From positions 1,550,001 through 1,614,000 of the forward strand of contig CAWICN010000001.1 in NCBI GenBank assembly GCA_963834725.1: a stretch of DNA of 64,000 nucleotides, written 5' to 3'. This DNA is from PALSA-693 sp963834725 (GTDB lineage: Bacteria; Actinomycetota; Acidimicrobiia; Acidimicrobiales; Palsa-688). A program made the position numbers and the translations under genes. This document shows, piece after piece, positions 17,839 to 25,738 of this stretch. The number at the start of each line of letters is the position of its first letter. Position 1 is the stretch's first letter. Under the pieces are notes generated by a model. That model had not been told where the DNA came from, made no database searches, and was given only the letters and a program-made list of their open reading frames with translations.

Positions 17839-18726
17839 ATGGATGAACGACAGTTCGAAAAAATGAAGTCCGGGCGTGGCTTCATCGCCGCTTTGGACCA
17901 GAGCGGTGGCAGCACCCCGGGTGCCCTCAAGTTGTACGGCATCGGCGAGGGTGCCTACTCGGACGACGATGAAATGCTAACCCTGATGCATCAGTTCCGC
18001 AGCCGGATCATCACCAGCCCGAGCTTCAGCGGAGACCGCATTCTCGGCGCGATCCTCTTTGAAAACACCATGGATCGCGAGATCGAGGGTCGGGGTTCGG
18101 TTCAGTTCCTCTGGAGCAGCAAAGAGGTCGTGCCGTTCCTCAAAGTGGACAAGGGCCTCGCCTCCGAGGCCGATGGCGTGCAGGTCATGAAGCCCATTCC
18201 GAATCTCGACGACCTGCTGGCGAGAGCCGGGGACAAAGGCGTCTTCGGGACAAAGATGCGCTCGTTTATCAAGCTCGCCAACCCCGCCGGTATCAAAGCT
18301 GTCGTCGACCAGCAGTTCGATATCGCTCAACAGATCCTGGGTGCCGGATTGGTGCCGATCATCGAGCCCGAGATCGACATCCGCAGCCCTGAGAAGGGGC
18401 GGGCCGAGGACTTGCTGAAGGCCAACATCCTGGGACGCCTCGGATCCCTGGGCACTGACGAGCTTGTGATGCTGAAGCTCACGCTTCCAGAAGCGGACGA
18501 CTTCTACGCCGACCTCGTACATCATGCGAACGTCCTGCGGGTCGTCGCGCTCTCCGGCGGTTACAGCCGCGAGGAGGCCGATGCCCGGCTTCGTCGGAAC
18601 CATGGCGTGATCGCCAGCTTCTCGCGCGCTCTCACCGAGGGACTCTTGGTCAGTCAGACCGACAAGGAGTTCGACGCCGTCCTTGACGAGTCGATCGCCA
18701 GCATCTTCGACGCATCCAGCACCTGA
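17839..18726 (+). CDS. Class I fructose-bisphosphate aldolase
   Basis: This enzyme makes or cleaves fructose 1,6-bisphosphate through a Schiff base. The 295-aa sequence has FIAALDQSGGSTPGAL near the N terminus, VPFLKVDKGL and EPEIDI. The likely Schiff-base lysine is Lys213 in ELVMLKLTL. C-terminal SGGYSREEAD binds phosphate. This matches the short bacterial class I group rather than the metal-dependent class II enzymes. ATG 17839 is used because TTGGAGG at 17827-17833 is its SD; an upstream TTG is part of that SD. Confidence 0.92.
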   Translation: MDERQFEKMKSGRGFIAALDQSGGSTPGALKLYGIGEGAYSDDDEMLTLMHQFRSRIITSPSFSGDRILGAILFENTMDREIEGRGSVQFLWSSKEVVPFLKVDKGLASEADGVQVMKPIPNLDDLLARAGDKGVFGTKMRSFIKLANPAGIKAVVDQQFDIAQQILGAGLVPIIEPEIDIRSPEKGRAEDLLKANILGRLGSLGTDELVMLKLTLPEADDFYADLVHHANVLRVVALSGGYSREEADARLRRNHGVIASFSRALTEGLLVSQTDKEFDAVLDESIASIFDASST

Positions 18727-18769
18727 GCGGTCCGACACTGAAGCTGATCACGGCGGGGACGCTGGACCG

Positions 18770-18964
18770 CTAACCGATAAGGGATGCCCCGATCAGGTCC
18801 GGCGGCGGCGATGCCCACCGATACAGCTGGGCGGCATTTTCGTAGCAGACCCTGCGAACCAGATGCGGGGAAAGGCCCCGCGCTTCGTATCGCAGCATCG
18901 CTTGTTGAGAAGGCCAGACGGTATCCCCTGTAGATTCATCTTTTGCATCACTGGGGAACTTCAC
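18770..18964 (-). pseudogene. C-terminal remnant of an amidohydrolase
   Basis: The 64-codon frame contains DTVWPSQQAMLRYEARGL, then LVRRVCYENAAQLYRW. This closely resembles the end of metal-dependent amidohydrolases (TIM-barrel, aminocarboxymuconate-semialdehyde-decarboxylase group), where the last helix carries CxENAxxLY. Nothing upstream on this strand supplies the barrel: the next gene begins at 18999. It is best read as the surviving tail of a deleted gene. Confidence 0.6.
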
Positions 18965-18998
18965 CTGATCGTCCGCGAGCTGCGCCCGCTCCCTCGGT

Positions 18999-20237
18999 TC
19001 ATTCCTCGCGGCTTTGGCCCAATAGTGCCTTCAGGGGTCGATCGGACGGGGCCTTCGAGTGGAGGTCCGACTCCCGGAGCCCGGCCAGGCGGAGGTAGGT
19101 CCCGTCGAGCTCGGCGACCGACGCGACACCGAGCAGCGCCATGGTCATGTTGATCTCGCGCTCGAGGACCCGCAGCATGGCCTCGACGGCGGGCTGGCCC
19201 CCGGCTCCCAGGGCGTACACCCACGCCCGCCCGATCATGCAGGCCCGGGCGCCCAGGCAGAGGGCCTTGATGACGTCGCTCCCCCGCCGGATGCCCCCGT
19301 CCAGGACCAGGTCCATCCGGTCCCCTACCACGTCCCGAAGGGTGACGAGCTGCTCCAGGCCCGTCTGAAGGCCGTCGAGCTGGCGCCCGCCGTGGTTGCC
19401 GACCATGAGGACCTCGACGCCCATGTCCGCCAGCCGTACCGCGTCGTCGGTGTTGAACGCCCCTTTGATCGCCAGGGGACCGCTCCAGTAGCCGCGCATC
19501 CACTCCATGTCGTCCCACGACATCTTCGGGGAGATGAAGGTCATCGAACGGACCGCTGAGGTGGATGCGCGCCGGATGAACGTCCAGGGGGACGGCTGCT
19601 GCGGATTGAAGTTGCGCAGCGTGCCTCGCCGGTACCGGAAGGTGTTGCCGACCCAGATCGGGTGACGGCCGTACTCGACCACGTTGCCGAGGAGGCGGGG
19701 CGGCGCCGTCCACCCGTTGGCCCAGTCCCGCTCCCTGTTGCTGCCCACCGTCGTGTCGACGGTCATCGCCAGCCCGGTGTAGCCCGCGGCGCGCGTCCGA
19801 TCGATCATCTCCTTAAGGAAGCCCCGGTCCTTCCAGGGGAACATGTCAAACCACTGGGGCGGCCCGGGAACCCGCTCGGCCACCTCTTCCAGCGAGTAGG
19901 TGCCGTGGCCCGACACGACCGCCAGGACGTCCTGCTGCGAAGCCACGATGGCGCCCACCGTCTCGCCACCCGGATGAACCAGGCCGATGAGGCCCGTGGG
20001 GGCGAAGATGATCGGCAGGCGGAGGCGACGGCCGGCCACCCGCACCGAAAGATCCCGCTCCGAGACGTCCACGAACAGCCGGGGCGCAAAACGGAGCTGG
20101 CTGAACTGCCGATGGTTCTCGCGGAGGGTCTCCTCCTCCTCGGCGCCACCGTCGACGAAATCGAAGACGGGTTTAGGCAGGCGGCGCTGGGCCAGCTGGC
20201 GGAACCCCTCGACGTTGTACGGCCACGTCCTCCCCAT
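18999..20237 (-). CDS. FMN-dependent alpha-hydroxy-acid oxidase/dehydrogenase
   Basis: From ATG 20237 (SD GGGAGGGAGG) the protein is 412 aa. Family marks are the N-terminal FDFVDGGAEEEETLREN, LPIIFAPTGLIGLVHPGGE, the FMN lysine in GPLAIKGAFNTDDA, the catalytic His-Arg in VGNHGGRQLDG, and LDGGIRRGSDVIKALCLGA. The enzyme oxidises 2-hydroxy acids (lactate, glycolate, mandelate) to 2-oxo acids. The reading frame continues upstream through the 32-bp repeats to 20612, but that part is not coding by homology. It is divergent from a ThDP-dependent enzyme whose class accepts 2-oxo acids. Confidence 0.9.
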   Translation of the reverse strand: MGRTWPYNVEGFRQLAQRRLPKPVFDFVDGGAEEEETLRENHRQFSQLRFAPRLFVDVSERDLSVRVAGRRLRLPIIFAPTGLIGLVHPGGETVGAIVASQQDVLAVVSGHGTYSLEEVAERVPGPPQWFDMFPWKDRGFLKEMIDRTRAAGYTGLAMTVDTTVGSNRERDWANGWTAPPRLLGNVVEYGRHPIWVGNTFRYRRGTLRNFNPQQPSPWTFIRRASTSAVRSMTFISPKMSWDDMEWMRGYWSGPLAIKGAFNTDDAVRLADMGVEVLMVGNHGGRQLDGLQTGLEQLVTLRDVVGDRMDLVLDGGIRRGSDVIKALCLGARACMIGRAWVYALGAGGQPAVEAMLRVLEREINMTMALLGVASVAELDGTYLRLAGLRESDLHSKAPSDRPLKALLGQSREE

Positions 20238-20284
20238 GGCGGCCTCCCTCCCTGTCTGAGGCGAACCTATCACCCGGTCCCTTG

Positions 20285-20374
20285 TACCCCCGATCCGTCT
20301 ACCCCCGATCCGTCTACCCCCGATCGGCCAAACCCCGACCGGCCAAACCCCCGATCGGCCCAACCCCCGATCGA
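20285..20374. repeat. Short tandem repeats (15-16 bp) next to the 32-bp array
   Basis: TACCCCCGATCCGTC is repeated at 20285-20299 and 20300-20314 and continues into a variant at 20315. It then degrades into GGCCAAACCCCCGATC-type units up to about 20374. It lies directly before the 32-bp array, on the oxidase side of the divergent promoter region. Confidence 0.75.
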
Positions 20375-20405
20375 ATATGGCGACCCAAGGATGCTCGGGG
20401 GCGCC

Positions 20406-20587
20406 GGTGTGGTTGGCCGGCGGCCATGTCCGTCGCCGGTGTGGTTGGCCGGCGGCCATGTCCGTCGCCGGTGTGGTTGGCCGGCGGCCATGTCCGTCGC
20501 CGGTGTGGTTGGCCGGCGGCCATGTCAGTCGCCGGTGTGGTTGGCCGGCGGCCATGTCAGTCGCCGGCGTGGTTGGCCGGCGGCCAG
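20406..20587. repeat. 32-bp tandem array carrying 13-bp palindromes
   Basis: Five full units (20406, 20438, 20470, 20502 and 20534) and one partial unit (20566-20587) share GGTGTGGTTGGCCGGCGGCC followed by ATGTC(C/A)GTCGCC. Each unit includes the palindrome TGGCCGGCGGCCA. Units 1-3 are identical; units 4-5 share a C-to-A change. A 32-bp period is about three helical turns, so the palindromes face the same side of the DNA. The array sits between divergent genes. There are no spacers, so it is not CRISPR. Confidence 0.9.
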
Positions 20588-20620
20588 GGCTAGGCGCCGG
20601 GGGCACTTGCACGATCGCTC

Positions 20621-20735
20621 AGTGCGTCAGATCTCAACTACGTTGATGATCTCGGCTCGCAGGTAATCTGCAGCGAGTCGACACCCAGTGACCTTGGCTG
20701 GGATTTCGGATCATCAACGTAGTGAGATTCGAAGC
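20621..20735. repeat. Dispersed ~102-bp inverted-repeat element, copy A
   Basis: The left arm 20629-20651 (AGATCTCAACTACGTTGATG then ATC) pairs with the right arm 20709-20730 (GATCATCAACGTAGTGAGAT then TC), leaving a 57-base interior. A second copy at 50047-50166 has the same flanks and an equal 57-base interior of different sequence. This copy ends about 62 bases before the ThDP-enzyme start. Smaller stems in the interior (for example CTCGC with GCGAG) suggest a branched structure. Confidence 0.75.
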
Positions 20736-20796
20736 GCTGGCCTCGATCACGCTGTCGAATGGTGGAGGAACGCGACGCGAGCGAGGAGGACGACCC

Positions 20797-22494
20797 ATGA
20801 CGACTCTGGCCGAGGTCGAGGGAACGGAGGCGGCGAGCTTCCCCACGGAGGCGGTCTCAGGAGGCGAGGCGGTGTACTGGGCGCTGCGGGCCCTGGGCGT
20901 CGAGTGCGTGTTCGGGATCTCCAGCATCCACAACCTGCCCATCTTCGAGGCCATCGACCGCCTGGGCGGCGTCGCCCACGTGAGCTCCCGTCACGAGCAG
21001 GCCGCGACCCACGCCGCCGACGGGTACGCGCGTGCCACCGGGAAGCTCGGGGTGGTGATCGCCAGCACCGGTCCGGGCACGACGAACACCGCGACCGGGC
21101 TCCTGGAGGCGGCCTTCTCCTCCTCGCCGGTGCTGGTCATCGCAGGGCAGGCCTCGTCGTCGGCGCTTGGGAAAGGCAAGGGCTACCTGCACGAATTCGA
21201 GCGCCAGCTGGACTTTCTGCGCACCCTCGTCCCTCACGCCGACTCCGTGCGTTCCCGCCCGGAGATTCGGGACGTGCTGTTGCGCATCGGGCGGAACATC
21301 CTGGGCGGACGGCCCCAACCGGGGGCGGTACAGGTCCCCATCGACTTCCTCCACGCCAAAGCGGTCGAGCGCCACAGCCGTTTCGAGCCCATGGCTCCGG
21401 CCGCGCCCACCCGGGAAGCCGTCGACGCCGCCGTCGAGCTGCTCAACGGCGCCCGCCGTCCGGTCGTGTGGGCGGGAGGCGGCGTGTCGATCGCCGGTGC
21501 CAACGAGGCGCTCCGGCTGGTGGCGGAGCGGCTTGGGGCCCCGGTGTTCACTACGGTCAACGGACGGGGCGCGCTGGACTGGGATCACCCCAATCTGATC
21601 GGCACCTTCGCCGACCGCCGCACCGCCTGGGGTCTATTGCAGGAGGCAGATGCCCTTCTCGCCGTAGGCACCCGGTTCGACCAGATCGCAACCCAGGAGT
21701 GGCGGGTGCCGGTACCGGCCCAGCTCGTCCAGGTGGACGCCGATCCGGCCGTGGTCGGGCGAACTTACCGACCGGCCGTCGGGGTCGTCGGCGACGCCCG
21801 CCTGGCGCTCGAAGCCATGCTCCCCAAGCTGGCGGGCGAGAGTGACGGTGGCTGGCTGCCGGGGGCCCGAGACCTGAAGACCAGGCTCGAGGAGGAACTG
21901 CTCGATGAGGCGGGTCCCGAATGGGTGTCGCTCATCGAGGCGTTCGAGCGGGGCGTTCCCGATGACGCGCTCCTCCACTCGGATACCACAATCCCGGTCA
22001 CGTTGTTCCTGCGTCGCCTGCTGCCGGTGCGCCGTCCGCGGGGCGGCTATTACCCGGCCTCCAGTGCCATCGGCCCCGGGCTTCCGACGGCCATCGGCGC
22101 CGCAGTCGGCACAGGAGCCCCGGTCCTCCTCCTGCAAGGAGACGGTGGCATCATGCTCAGCCTGGCGGAGCTGGCCACCCTGGCTGAGACCGGGGTCAAA
22201 GTCGTCGTCTGCATCTTGAACGACCGGGGCTACGGCGCCATCCGCATGCTCGAGCAGATGTACTTCGGGCGCAGCCACTTCGCCACTGACCTGCGTACGC
22301 CGGACTTCGTCGCACTGGCCGCCTCCCTCGGGCTCGAGGGCGAGCGGGTCACCAGCGGCCCGGAGCTCGAGACCGCCCTGAAGCGGGCCTTCGCCTCGGG
22401 GGGACCGTACCTCGTCGACGTGGACCTCACCGCCCTTCCCGAGACCGATGCGGTAGCGACGTTCGAACGGACTCGGAACCTGGGCCGCCGTTAG
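20797..22494 (+). CDS. ThDP-dependent enzyme, acetolactate synthase/benzoylformate decarboxylase class
   Basis: ATG 20797 follows GAGGAGG and gives 565 aa, the usual length. The ThDP-activating Glu lies in SSRHEQAATHAADGYAR (about residue 64), followed by STGPGTTNTATGLLEAAFSS. The C-terminal ThDP/Mg motif is GDGGIMLSLAELATL through ILNDRGYGA. Middle-domain sequence (PVVWAGGGVSIAGANEALR) is the standard ThDP_central fold. The exact reaction, 2-oxo acid decarboxylation or carboligation, cannot be assigned. The divergent hydroxyacid oxidase could supply a 2-oxo acid, as in mandelate pathways; this is inference. Confidence 0.88.
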   Translation: MTTLAEVEGTEAASFPTEAVSGGEAVYWALRALGVECVFGISSIHNLPIFEAIDRLGGVAHVSSRHEQAATHAADGYARATGKLGVVIASTGPGTTNTATGLLEAAFSSSPVLVIAGQASSSALGKGKGYLHEFERQLDFLRTLVPHADSVRSRPEIRDVLLRIGRNILGGRPQPGAVQVPIDFLHAKAVERHSRFEPMAPAAPTREAVDAAVELLNGARRPVVWAGGGVSIAGANEALRLVAERLGAPVFTTVNGRGALDWDHPNLIGTFADRRTAWGLLQEADALLAVGTRFDQIATQEWRVPVPAQLVQVDADPAVVGRTYRPAVGVVGDARLALEAMLPKLAGESDGGWLPGARDLKTRLEEELLDEAGPEWVSLIEAFERGVPDDALLHSDTTIPVTLFLRRLLPVRRPRGGYYPASSAIGPGLPTAIGAAVGTGAPVLLLQGDGGIMLSLAELATLAETGVKVVVCILNDRGYGAIRMLEQMYFGRSHFATDLRTPDFVALAASLGLEGERVTSGPELETALKRAFASGGPYLVDVDLTALPETDAVATFERTRNLGRR

Positions 22495-22574
22495 GTGGTC
22501 CACACCGCTGGCGCCGCGGGTCCAGGGCCGGACCTCGGCCGGGCCTCGGCCCCTTTAGGCCCGCACCCCGAATA

Positions 22575-22614
22575 GTGGTCAGAACCCGATCAGATAGGAC
22601 ATGGTTCTGACCAC
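22575..22614. repeat. 12-bp perfect inverted repeat after the ThDP gene
   Basis: GTGGTCAGAACC at 22575-22586 is perfectly complementary to GGTTCTGACCAC at 22603-22614, with a 16-base loop. It lies 80 bases after the ThDP gene stop and may act as a terminator hairpin, although no T-run follows, or as an operator for the downstream gene. The rest of 22495-22798 includes a (GGGGCC)-type run at about 22677-22736 and no supported gene. Confidence 0.6.
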
Positions 22615-22798
22615 AATCGGGATGTTTCTCTTCCCGCCGGGCGCCGGCCGCGGGACCGGGCGGCTGGTGGCCTGGCCGGCCGGGGCCGGGGCCGGGGCCG
22701 GGTCCGGGGCCGGGACCGTCCGGGGCCGGGGCCGGGCCCACCTCCGGTCTTGCGCCACGAACAGCGGCGCGGGCGAGCGGCGCTACGGTTGGGCACCG

Positions 22799-24268
22799 GT
22801 GACGCCGATCCGGTTCATCGTCCTTTCCGACCTGCACTTCGGAGCCGAGAACAGCCTGATGACGTCGTTCGTCAAGCACCGGCAAGGAGCCTCATCGGCC
22901 GCCGCGGCCGGGGCGGCCGGTCCCGAGCCCTACGAGCCGGCCCCGAGCACCCCGAGCCCGGTCATGGTCGCCGTCACCGACGCCCTGCGCACGCTCGTCG
23001 AGGGTCAGGACGATCCGCCGACCCTGATACTGGCGGGCGACGTACTCGATCTGGCCCTGTCATCCGACGCCGTCGCGGCGACCGCGTTCGAGGGCTTCGT
23101 CGACGCCGCCTTCGGCCAGACCCCCCCGCTGTTCGCCAACACCGTCTACTACCTGCCCGGCAACCACGACCACCACCTGTGGGAGACCACCCGGGAGGCG
23201 CAATACCTCAACTACCTCGAAGAACTGGCGCCGGGAGCGCCGATCGGGGAGCCATGGCACGTGACCGGCCTGCTGCCGAGCAGCCTCCGCCCCACCCGGG
23301 AAGGCCTGCTGCAGGCGCTGATCCGGCGGCGTCCCGGCGGGCAGAACGTGACTGTCCTGGTCGCCTACCCGAACCTGGCGCTGGTGACCCCGGACGGCCG
23401 GCGCTGCCGGGTGGTGAGCCACGGCCACTACAGCGAGCCCATCTACATGCTGATGTCCCAGATGCGCGACATCCTCTTTCCCGAGCAGCGCAACCCGAAT
23501 GGTCAGACGATCGCGGGGCTGGAAGCCGAGAACTTCGCGTGGATCGACTTCTTCTGGTCCACGCTTGGGCGCTCCGGCGAGGTCGGGACCGACGTCGGTC
23601 TGGTGTACGCCGACCTCACCAGCGCCGACGACCTGGACCAGCTCTCCTCCAACCTGGTCCAGAGCGTGGTAGCAAGGAACCACGGGCCGCGCTGGCTTCG
23701 ACCGGTCGAATCGGCCATCATGACGGCGATCACCAAGCGGGAGGTGAGGCATCTGGCCCGCAGTGAGCGAGGCACCCCTGGTGAGACGCTGAGCTCCAAG
23801 TCCGAGGCCGGGCTGCGCCTCTACCTGGAGGGGCCGCTGCGCCGCCAGATGGTGTCGGACCTGGGCGGGGTGGGCAACGACGTCGGCTTCATCTTCGGCC
23901 ATACCCACAAGCCGTTCGTGCTCGAGCGCCAGCTGGCCGGGTACCCCTCAAGGGTTCGCATCTCCAACACGGGCGGCTGGGTCGTGGACACATCCACCCC
24001 GGCCACCACCCAGGGCGGTGTGGCCATACTGCTGGACGAAGACCTGAACACCGCGTCGCTGCAGTTCTACCGCCAGGAGAGCGGCGGCGGCACCGAGCCG
24101 GTCCGGGTCCTGTCGCCCGCCGACCCCGGCAACAATCCCCTCCACGACATGCTGGCCGCCGAGATCGACCCGGGCACGGGAATCTGGCGGGCGGTGTCGG
24201 ATGCCGCCGGCCGGCTGATCCCCGAGCGCCACCAGCTCCAGGCCGAGGTGGTCCGCCAGTCAAAGTAG
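22799..24268 (+). CDS. Calcineurin-like metallophosphoesterase
   Basis: GTG 22799 gives 489 aa beginning VTPIRFIVLSDLHFGAENS; the 66-codon extension to 22601 runs through a hairpin and low-complexity G/C sequence and is rejected. Metal-binding motifs appear in order: DLHFG, LAGDVLDL, LPGNHDHHLW, SHGHYSEP and FGHTHKPF. These supply the usual Asp, His and Asn ligands of a dinuclear phosphoesterase site. The protein is longer than simple phosphodiesterases, with about 150 residues inserted between GNHD and GHTH. The substrate is unknown. It is upstream of, and possibly cotranscribed with, the carboxyltransferase genes (29-base gap). Confidence 0.85.
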   Translation: MTPIRFIVLSDLHFGAENSLMTSFVKHRQGASSAAAAGAAGPEPYEPAPSTPSPVMVAVTDALRTLVEGQDDPPTLILAGDVLDLALSSDAVAATAFEGFVDAAFGQTPPLFANTVYYLPGNHDHHLWETTREAQYLNYLEELAPGAPIGEPWHVTGLLPSSLRPTREGLLQALIRRRPGGQNVTVLVAYPNLALVTPDGRRCRVVSHGHYSEPIYMLMSQMRDILFPEQRNPNGQTIAGLEAENFAWIDFFWSTLGRSGEVGTDVGLVYADLTSADDLDQLSSNLVQSVVARNHGPRWLRPVESAIMTAITKREVRHLARSERGTPGETLSSKSEAGLRLYLEGPLRRQMVSDLGGVGNDVGFIFGHTHKPFVLERQLAGYPSRVRISNTGGWVVDTSTPATTQGGVAILLDEDLNTASLQFYRQESGGGTEPVRVLSPADPGNNPLHDMLAAEIDPGTGIWRAVSDAAGRLIPERHQLQAEVVRQSK

Positions 24269-24297
24269 GTTGGCAGTCACACTAGGTTGGCACGGTC

Positions 24298-25725
24298 GTG
24301 AGTTCTGAAGATTCTGACAGCGTCCTTGCTGCCCGGGCCCAGGTCTACGACTCGGCCCGACCCGAAGTGGTTCGCGCCCGCCACGATGCCGGTTTCCTCA
24401 TGCCTCGCGAACGTCTCAGCCTGTTGCTGGACGCCGGTTCCATGGTCGAATACGGGGCTCTGTCGTCGCATTCCAGGGAGTTGGGCTGGATACCGACCCG
24501 CGGCGGCGTCGACTGCGTGGGCACGGTGCACGGCCACCCGGTGGTCGCGTCGTCGACGGACTATACGGACCACGGCGGCGGGTACGGCGCCGACCGGATC
24601 AATCGCCTCATTGCCCTGGCCCACGAGCATCGATGGCCGATGATCCTGTTTGCCGATGGGGGCGGGAGCCGGGCAGCCGATCCAGACAGCCGTCGCTCGG
24701 ACAACGTGCCGATAAATGGGTCGATCGGTCGGTTCAGTTTCTTCGACGGCGTGGCTGAACTCTCCGGATGGGTCCCGACCATAGCGGTGGTCTCAGGCCC
24801 GTCATACGCCGGCCATGCCAGCCTCGCTGGGCTCTCGAATCTGGTTATCGCCACCCGTGGCTCGTCGATCGGCATGGGCGGTCCGCCCATGGTCGAAGCC
24901 GCGTTGGGACTCCGTCTGACGCACCAGGAGCTCGCCCCCGTGGAAATGCATGACCAGCTGGGGGGCATAGATGTGCTGGTCAATAACGAACCGGCGGCGA
25001 TCGACACGGTGCGACGCATCTTGTCATATCTGCACGACGAGTCCCGCGGTACAGAGTCGCCATCGGCGTCTGCCCTCGATGCTATAGAGGTGAAAGATGG
25101 CCGCTATGACATGCGGCCGGTTCTCGACGCAATCGTCGATGGTGGAAGCCTCTTCGAACTGCGAAAGAACTGGAGTCAATCAATTATTACGGCGTTGGCG
25201 CGGCTGGGCGGCAAAACCGTGGGCATTCTGGCCAGCCAACCGGCGTCGCCCCTGAACGGCGCCATCGACCAGGGTGCCGGAGACAAGATCGCCCGGTTCG
25301 TCGAGCTCTGCGACGTGTACGAATATCCGCTCGTGTCCTTCGTTGACACCCCTGGATTCGTCGTGACACGAGGCCACGATGAGGGCGTGTCGCACCAGCC
25401 GGGGATGACCCGCCACCACGTGCGACCCTTTCTCGCCCACCACCACAGGACGGTTCCACTCTTCAGCGTCCAGATCCGGAGGGGCAACGGACTGGCCCCG
25501 TTTGCTCTCACCGGTGTTGGGAATGGGCGGTCGGTCCCGGCGCTGCGTCTGGCGTGGCCAACGGTTGATCTCGTCAGCAGCGACGGGTTCGTGGTGCCCG
25601 GTGCCACGAACTTCGACGATGTCGTCACTCCGGCCGAAACCCGGGACCGGATCATAGGGATCCTGCGATTGGTACCACGGCCGCCTGAGCGCGAGAAAAA
25701 GAAACATACCGTGGATACGTGGTGA
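24298..25725 (+). CDS. Acyl-CoA carboxyltransferase-like subunit 1
   Basis: This 475-aa protein has the two crotonase-like halves of PccB/AccD-type carboxyltransferases, which move CO2 from carboxybiotin to an acyl-CoA. The N half keeps RERLSLLLDAGSMVEYG, DYTDHGGGYGADRINRL, FFDGVAELSGWVP and the GMGGPP-like segment before a THQELAPVEMHDQLGG stretch. In the C half, SVQIRRGNGLAPFALTGVG replaces the usual RKAYGGAY-type sequence, and the expected MG-x-EGA loop is absent (VSSDGFVVPGATNF instead). It is followed 13 bases later by a second, differently altered paralogue. Start GTG 24298. Confidence 0.85.
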   Translation: MSSEDSDSVLAARAQVYDSARPEVVRARHDAGFLMPRERLSLLLDAGSMVEYGALSSHSRELGWIPTRGGVDCVGTVHGHPVVASSTDYTDHGGGYGADRINRLIALAHEHRWPMILFADGGGSRAADPDSRRSDNVPINGSIGRFSFFDGVAELSGWVPTIAVVSGPSYAGHASLAGLSNLVIATRGSSIGMGGPPMVEAALGLRLTHQELAPVEMHDQLGGIDVLVNNEPAAIDTVRRILSYLHDESRGTESPSASALDAIEVKDGRYDMRPVLDAIVDGGSLFELRKNWSQSIITALARLGGKTVGILASQPASPLNGAIDQGAGDKIARFVELCDVYEYPLVSFVDTPGFVVTRGHDEGVSHQPGMTRHHVRPFLAHHHRTVPLFSVQIRRGNGLAPFALTGVGNGRSVPALRLAWPTVDLVSSDGFVVPGATNFDDVVTPAETRDRIIGILRLVPRPPEREKKKHTVDTW

Positions 25726-25738
25726 GAGGAATCGGCCG

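Noticed and set aside
20406..20587. CRISPR array
   Set aside because: Units are directly contiguous with no unique spacers, and no cas genes are nearby. The same applies to the arrays at 9.0, 14.9 and 47.2 kb.
18999..20612. A 537-aa hydroxyacid oxidase with a long N-terminal repeat domain
   Set aside because: Residues before the ATG at 20237 come from 15-bp and 32-bp repeats. The 32-bp period is not a multiple of three, and a strong SD precedes 20237.
20621..20735. tRNA gene or tRNA-like sequence
   Set aside because: The GATTCGAA stretch recalls a T-loop, but no acceptor stem, anticodon arm or CCA layout can be drawn. The long 22-bp outer stem does not fit a tRNA.
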